Positions 61,528 through 64,000 of a DNA stretch of 64,000 bases are shown here, piece after piece (the stretch's first letter is position 1; each line of letters opens with the position of its first letter). Where the stretch lies: positions 19,447 to 83,446 of the forward strand of contig NZ_CAMYIP010000079.1 of the NCBI RefSeq assembly GCF_947258525.1, read 5' to 3'. The notes under the pieces were generated by a model. It did not search any database. It saw only the letters and a list, made by a program, of their open reading frames with translations, and was not told the DNA's origin. The position numbers were made by a program, and so were the translations under genes. The DNA is from an uncultured Eudoraea sp. Lineage in GTDB: Bacteria > Bacteroidota > Bacteroidia > Flavobacteriales > Flavobacteriaceae.

Positions 61528-62037
61528 ATGAAAAATACAGTTTTTTTAATCCTGGCAATACTTTTAGTTGCTTGTTCTGCAACGAATACAGCTACTTCCC
61601 AATCTTCTCAAATGAAGAAAAAAACACTTAAAGGAACCTGGTCTCTGACCAATATTCGTTTTGTTGGAGAAGAAGGGCTTTATAAAGCAGATTTATTTGG
61701 TATTGCCGATTCGCCTTGTTATAAAGGCGGTGAATGGATGTTTATTCCAAACAATGGAACGGGTAGGTTCTCCATTAACGGGTCTGAAAGATGCCAGGAA
61801 GGTACACACCGCATTCTTTGGTCTTTCTATGAACCAGGAGACGGGAGTACAGAACTACAGTTCAAATTGGTGGACACCAAAAATAAACCACTTAGTGGTG
61901 ATAAAAGTGGCTACCGAATGAGTATAGAAAGCTTAAGTGAATCTAAGGTGGAATTCAGAGTAGAGGTTGATTATAAAGGAAAACCTTTTGATGTAGTCCT
62001 CAATTTAGAAAAGGTTTCTAAAGATGTAACGCTTTAA
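61528..62037 (+). CDS. lipocalin-like lipoprotein
   Basis: Lipobox LLVACS; LKGTWSLTNIRF...GGEWMFIPNNGTGRFSI. Confidence 0.8.
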   Translation: MKNTVFLILAILLVACSATNTATSQSSQMKKKTLKGTWSLTNIRFVGEEGLYKADLFGIADSPCYKGGEWMFIPNNGTGRFSINGSERCQEGTHRILWSFYEPGDGSTELQFKLVDTKNKPLSGDKSGYRMSIESLSESKVEFRVEVDYKGKPFDVVLNLEKVSKDVTL

Positions 62038-62060
62038 AATAAATTCAAAATAGTATTCAG

Positions 62061-62735
62061 ATGACAAGAAAATTTACAAGTTTCCTATTGGTTGGGATGA
62101 TGTTCCTTACGCTAAACAGCAGTTGTAACGCCATAAAAAACTCTAATAAAACACAAAGAGGGGCTGCTATTGGCGGAGCAGGTGGTGCTGTGGTTGGCGG
62201 CCTTATTGGCGGAAATATTGGTGGTGCATTGATCGGTGCTGCCATAGGTGGAGTTGCCGGGGGTCTCATTGGAAATAATATGGACAAGCAGGCACAGAAA
62301 ATTGAAAATGAAATTCCAGGGGCGGATGTAAAACGTGTAGGAGAAGGGATCCATATAATTTTTGACGACAAAAGTGGCGTCAACTTTGCGTTTGACAGTT
62401 CTGACTTAACGGCAGAGGCCAAATCCAACCTGGATAAGGTCGCAGAAATATTTAATGAATTTCCGGACACGAATTTAATGATACAGGGATATACTGATAG
62501 TGTAGGCAACGATGAGTATAATTTAAAGTTATCAAAAAGGCGGGCTGATGCTGTTGCTAAATATATAGCCAATGCCGGCGTGGCTAAAAGCAGAATGACT
62601 GTTGAAGGTTTTGGTGAAGCTTCACCCAGATTTGACAATGCTACCAAAGAAGGACAGGCTAAGAACAGAAGGGTAGAAATAGGAGTGTCTGCCAATAAAC
62701 AAATGATTGAAGATGCAAAGGCTCAGGCCAATTAA
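62061..62735 (+). CDS. OmpA-family lipoprotein with glycine-zipper
   Basis: GAAIGGAGGAVVGGLIGGNIGGALIGAAIGGVAGG; IQGYTDSVGNDEYNLKLSKRRADAVAKYI; NRRVEIGV. Confidence 0.94.
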   Translation: MTRKFTSFLLVGMMFLTLNSSCNAIKNSNKTQRGAAIGGAGGAVVGGLIGGNIGGALIGAAIGGVAGGLIGNNMDKQAQKIENEIPGADVKRVGEGIHIIFDDKSGVNFAFDSSDLTAEAKSNLDKVAEIFNEFPDTNLMIQGYTDSVGNDEYNLKLSKRRADAVAKYIANAGVAKSRMTVEGFGEASPRFDNATKEGQAKNRRVEIGVSANKQMIEDAKAQAN

Positions 62736-62764
62736 TTAAGATTATTTAAGGATTAAAATTTTTT

Positions 62765-62794
62765 GTAAACCCGACTTTTGAGTCGGGTTTTTTT
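62765..62794 (+). terminator. intrinsic terminator
   Basis: AAACCCGACT-TTTG-AGTCGGGTTTTTTT after the OmpA gene. Confidence 0.85.
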
Positions 62795-62817
62795 ACAAAA
62801 ACAACTATCTTCAATCA

Positions 62818-63939
62818 GTGGAAAAATACGATGTGATCATAATAGGTGGTGGGTTAGCTGGACTCACTTCCGCAATTCATTTGGCCAGGGAAGGATATAA
62901 TTTGCTTCTTCTGGAACGCTATCCCTATCCACACCATAAAGTATGCGGTGAATATGTGTCTAACGAAATAGTACCTTACCTTGAAAGCCTGAATGTAACA
63001 CTTCCCAAAACAGTTGCCATAGATACGCTTCAACTCTCTACAAAACAGGGAAAATTACTTCAAACAAAATTGCCTTTAGGAGGGTTTGGAATAAGCAGAT
63101 ATGCTTTTGATAATTCCCTTTACAAAAGAGTAATTTCATTAGGAGTCTCTGTTAAATTTGAGTCAGTAAAAAATGTAACCTTTTTAAATGACGTATTTTA
63201 TGTAGATACAGAAAATGAAAATAGATACTCAGCTATAGTGACAATAGGGGCTTATGGAAAACGATCAGGGTTAGATAAACAGCTGGATCGAAATTTCATA
63301 AACAAAAAGGCACCATGGATAGGGGTAAAGGCACACTATGACTTGCAGGAATTCCCGGATAACCTGGTGGCATTGCATAATTTTGAAGGTGGGTACGGCG
63401 GCTTATCTAAAATTGAGTCCGGGGCTGTAAACTTTTGCTATCTGGCCTCCTATAAAAGTTTTCAAACTGAAAAAAATATTGAGAAATTTAATTCGAAGGT
63501 TGTTGCCGGGAATAAATTTCTAAATCACTTTCTTAGGAATGCAAAACCACTTTTCGACGAACCTATGAGCATCGCACAAGTATCTTTTGAACGCAAACAG
63601 GCAATAGAAAAACATATGCTGATGTGTGGTGACACGGCAGGTTTAATTCATCCGCTTTGCGGTAACGGTATGGCAATGGCTATTCATAGTGCTAAACTTG
63701 CATCGGAGCGAATTGACACTTTTTTTAAAAATTCAGATTACACCAGAGCTCAAATGGAATCTGATTACAACAAAGAATGGCAAAATACATTCAGACGAAG
63801 ATTGCAAACCGGTAGGGTCTTACAGTCCTTATTATTAAATGAAGGAGCATCAAACATGCTTATGGGAACTATTGCAAAATCACCTGGACTAATAAGATCG
63901 CTTATCAAAAGAACTCATGGAAAACCAATATCCCTATAA
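62818..63939 (+). CDS. FAD-dependent oxidoreductase (geranylgeranyl-reductase-like), GTG start
   Basis: DVIIIGGGLAGLTSAIHLAREGYNLLLLER; LMCGDTAGLIHPLCGNGMAMAIHSAKLA. Confidence 0.9.
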   Translation: MEKYDVIIIGGGLAGLTSAIHLAREGYNLLLLERYPYPHHKVCGEYVSNEIVPYLESLNVTLPKTVAIDTLQLSTKQGKLLQTKLPLGGFGISRYAFDNSLYKRVISLGVSVKFESVKNVTFLNDVFYVDTENENRYSAIVTIGAYGKRSGLDKQLDRNFINKKAPWIGVKAHYDLQEFPDNLVALHNFEGGYGGLSKIESGAVNFCYLASYKSFQTEKNIEKFNSKVVAGNKFLNHFLRNAKPLFDEPMSIAQVSFERKQAIEKHMLMCGDTAGLIHPLCGNGMAMAIHSAKLASERIDTFFKNSDYTRAQMESDYNKEWQNTFRRRLQTGRVLQSLLLNEGASNMLMGTIAKSPGLIRSLIKRTHGKPISL

Positions 63940-64000
63940 TGGATTTACGATATAGAAATACGGAATCTGAATTAATGGATGATCCAAATGTAGCAATTGA
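63939..64000 (+). CDS. start of a downstream gene (possible methyltransferase), truncated by window end
   Basis: TAATG overlap with the upstream stop; MDLRYRNTESELMDDPNVAI... Confidence 0.55.
   Translation, partial: MDLRYRNTESELMDDPNVAI

Noticed and set aside
62057-62695. 212-aa minus-strand ORF opposite the OmpA/glycine-zipper gene
   Set aside because: Low-complexity Pro/Ala antisense of glycine-rich codons; the plus-strand gene has clear OmpA motifs
1-64000. CRISPR arrays, tRNAs, rRNAs, IS elements, prophage
   Set aside because: No regularly spaced repeats, tRNA-like cloverleafs, transposase or phage structural ORFs were recognised

Overview
The window is a gene-dense chromosomal stretch with Bacteroidota/Flavobacteriaceae-type content: TAnnTTTG promoters, DUF2911, DUF6340, LVIVD-type lipoproteins and fused E1 alpha/beta dehydrogenases. 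I found no rRNA, tRNA, CRISPR array, IS element or prophage. Most genes are core functions: leuCD, recG, a uvrD/pcrA-type helicase, a Sua5/YrdC protein, holA, uvrA, glmM-like, lpxL- and lpxH-like, aroC, mutS2-like, ung, SUI1 and OmpA proteins. The points most worth a second look are: (1) a divergent SOS-like cassette at ~29.96-31.90 kb, with an XRE-S24 self-cleaving-type repressor facing a tiny ORF that ends in QLSLF (a beta-clamp-binding-type motif) plus a TIGR03915/DUF4130 repair protein, and three near-identical GGA-N5-TCC elements in the shared promoter; (2) a phosphoglucosamine/phosphomannomutase gene broken by what looks like a 20-nt deletion that removes the catalytic TASH(NP) phosphoserine loop; (3) a 944-aa M1-peptidase-like protein whose zinc-binding residues are replaced and which carries a long beta-rich C-terminal region; (4) a translationally coupled trio of ATP-grasp, N-formylglutamate amidohydrolase-like and QEGLA/HExxxH (MATCAP-like) peptidase genes; (5) a DUF1835, nucleoside phosphorylase and signal-less solute-binding-fold operon; (6) a degenerate OmpA paralog. 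All functional names come from reading motifs in the translations. No database search was run.
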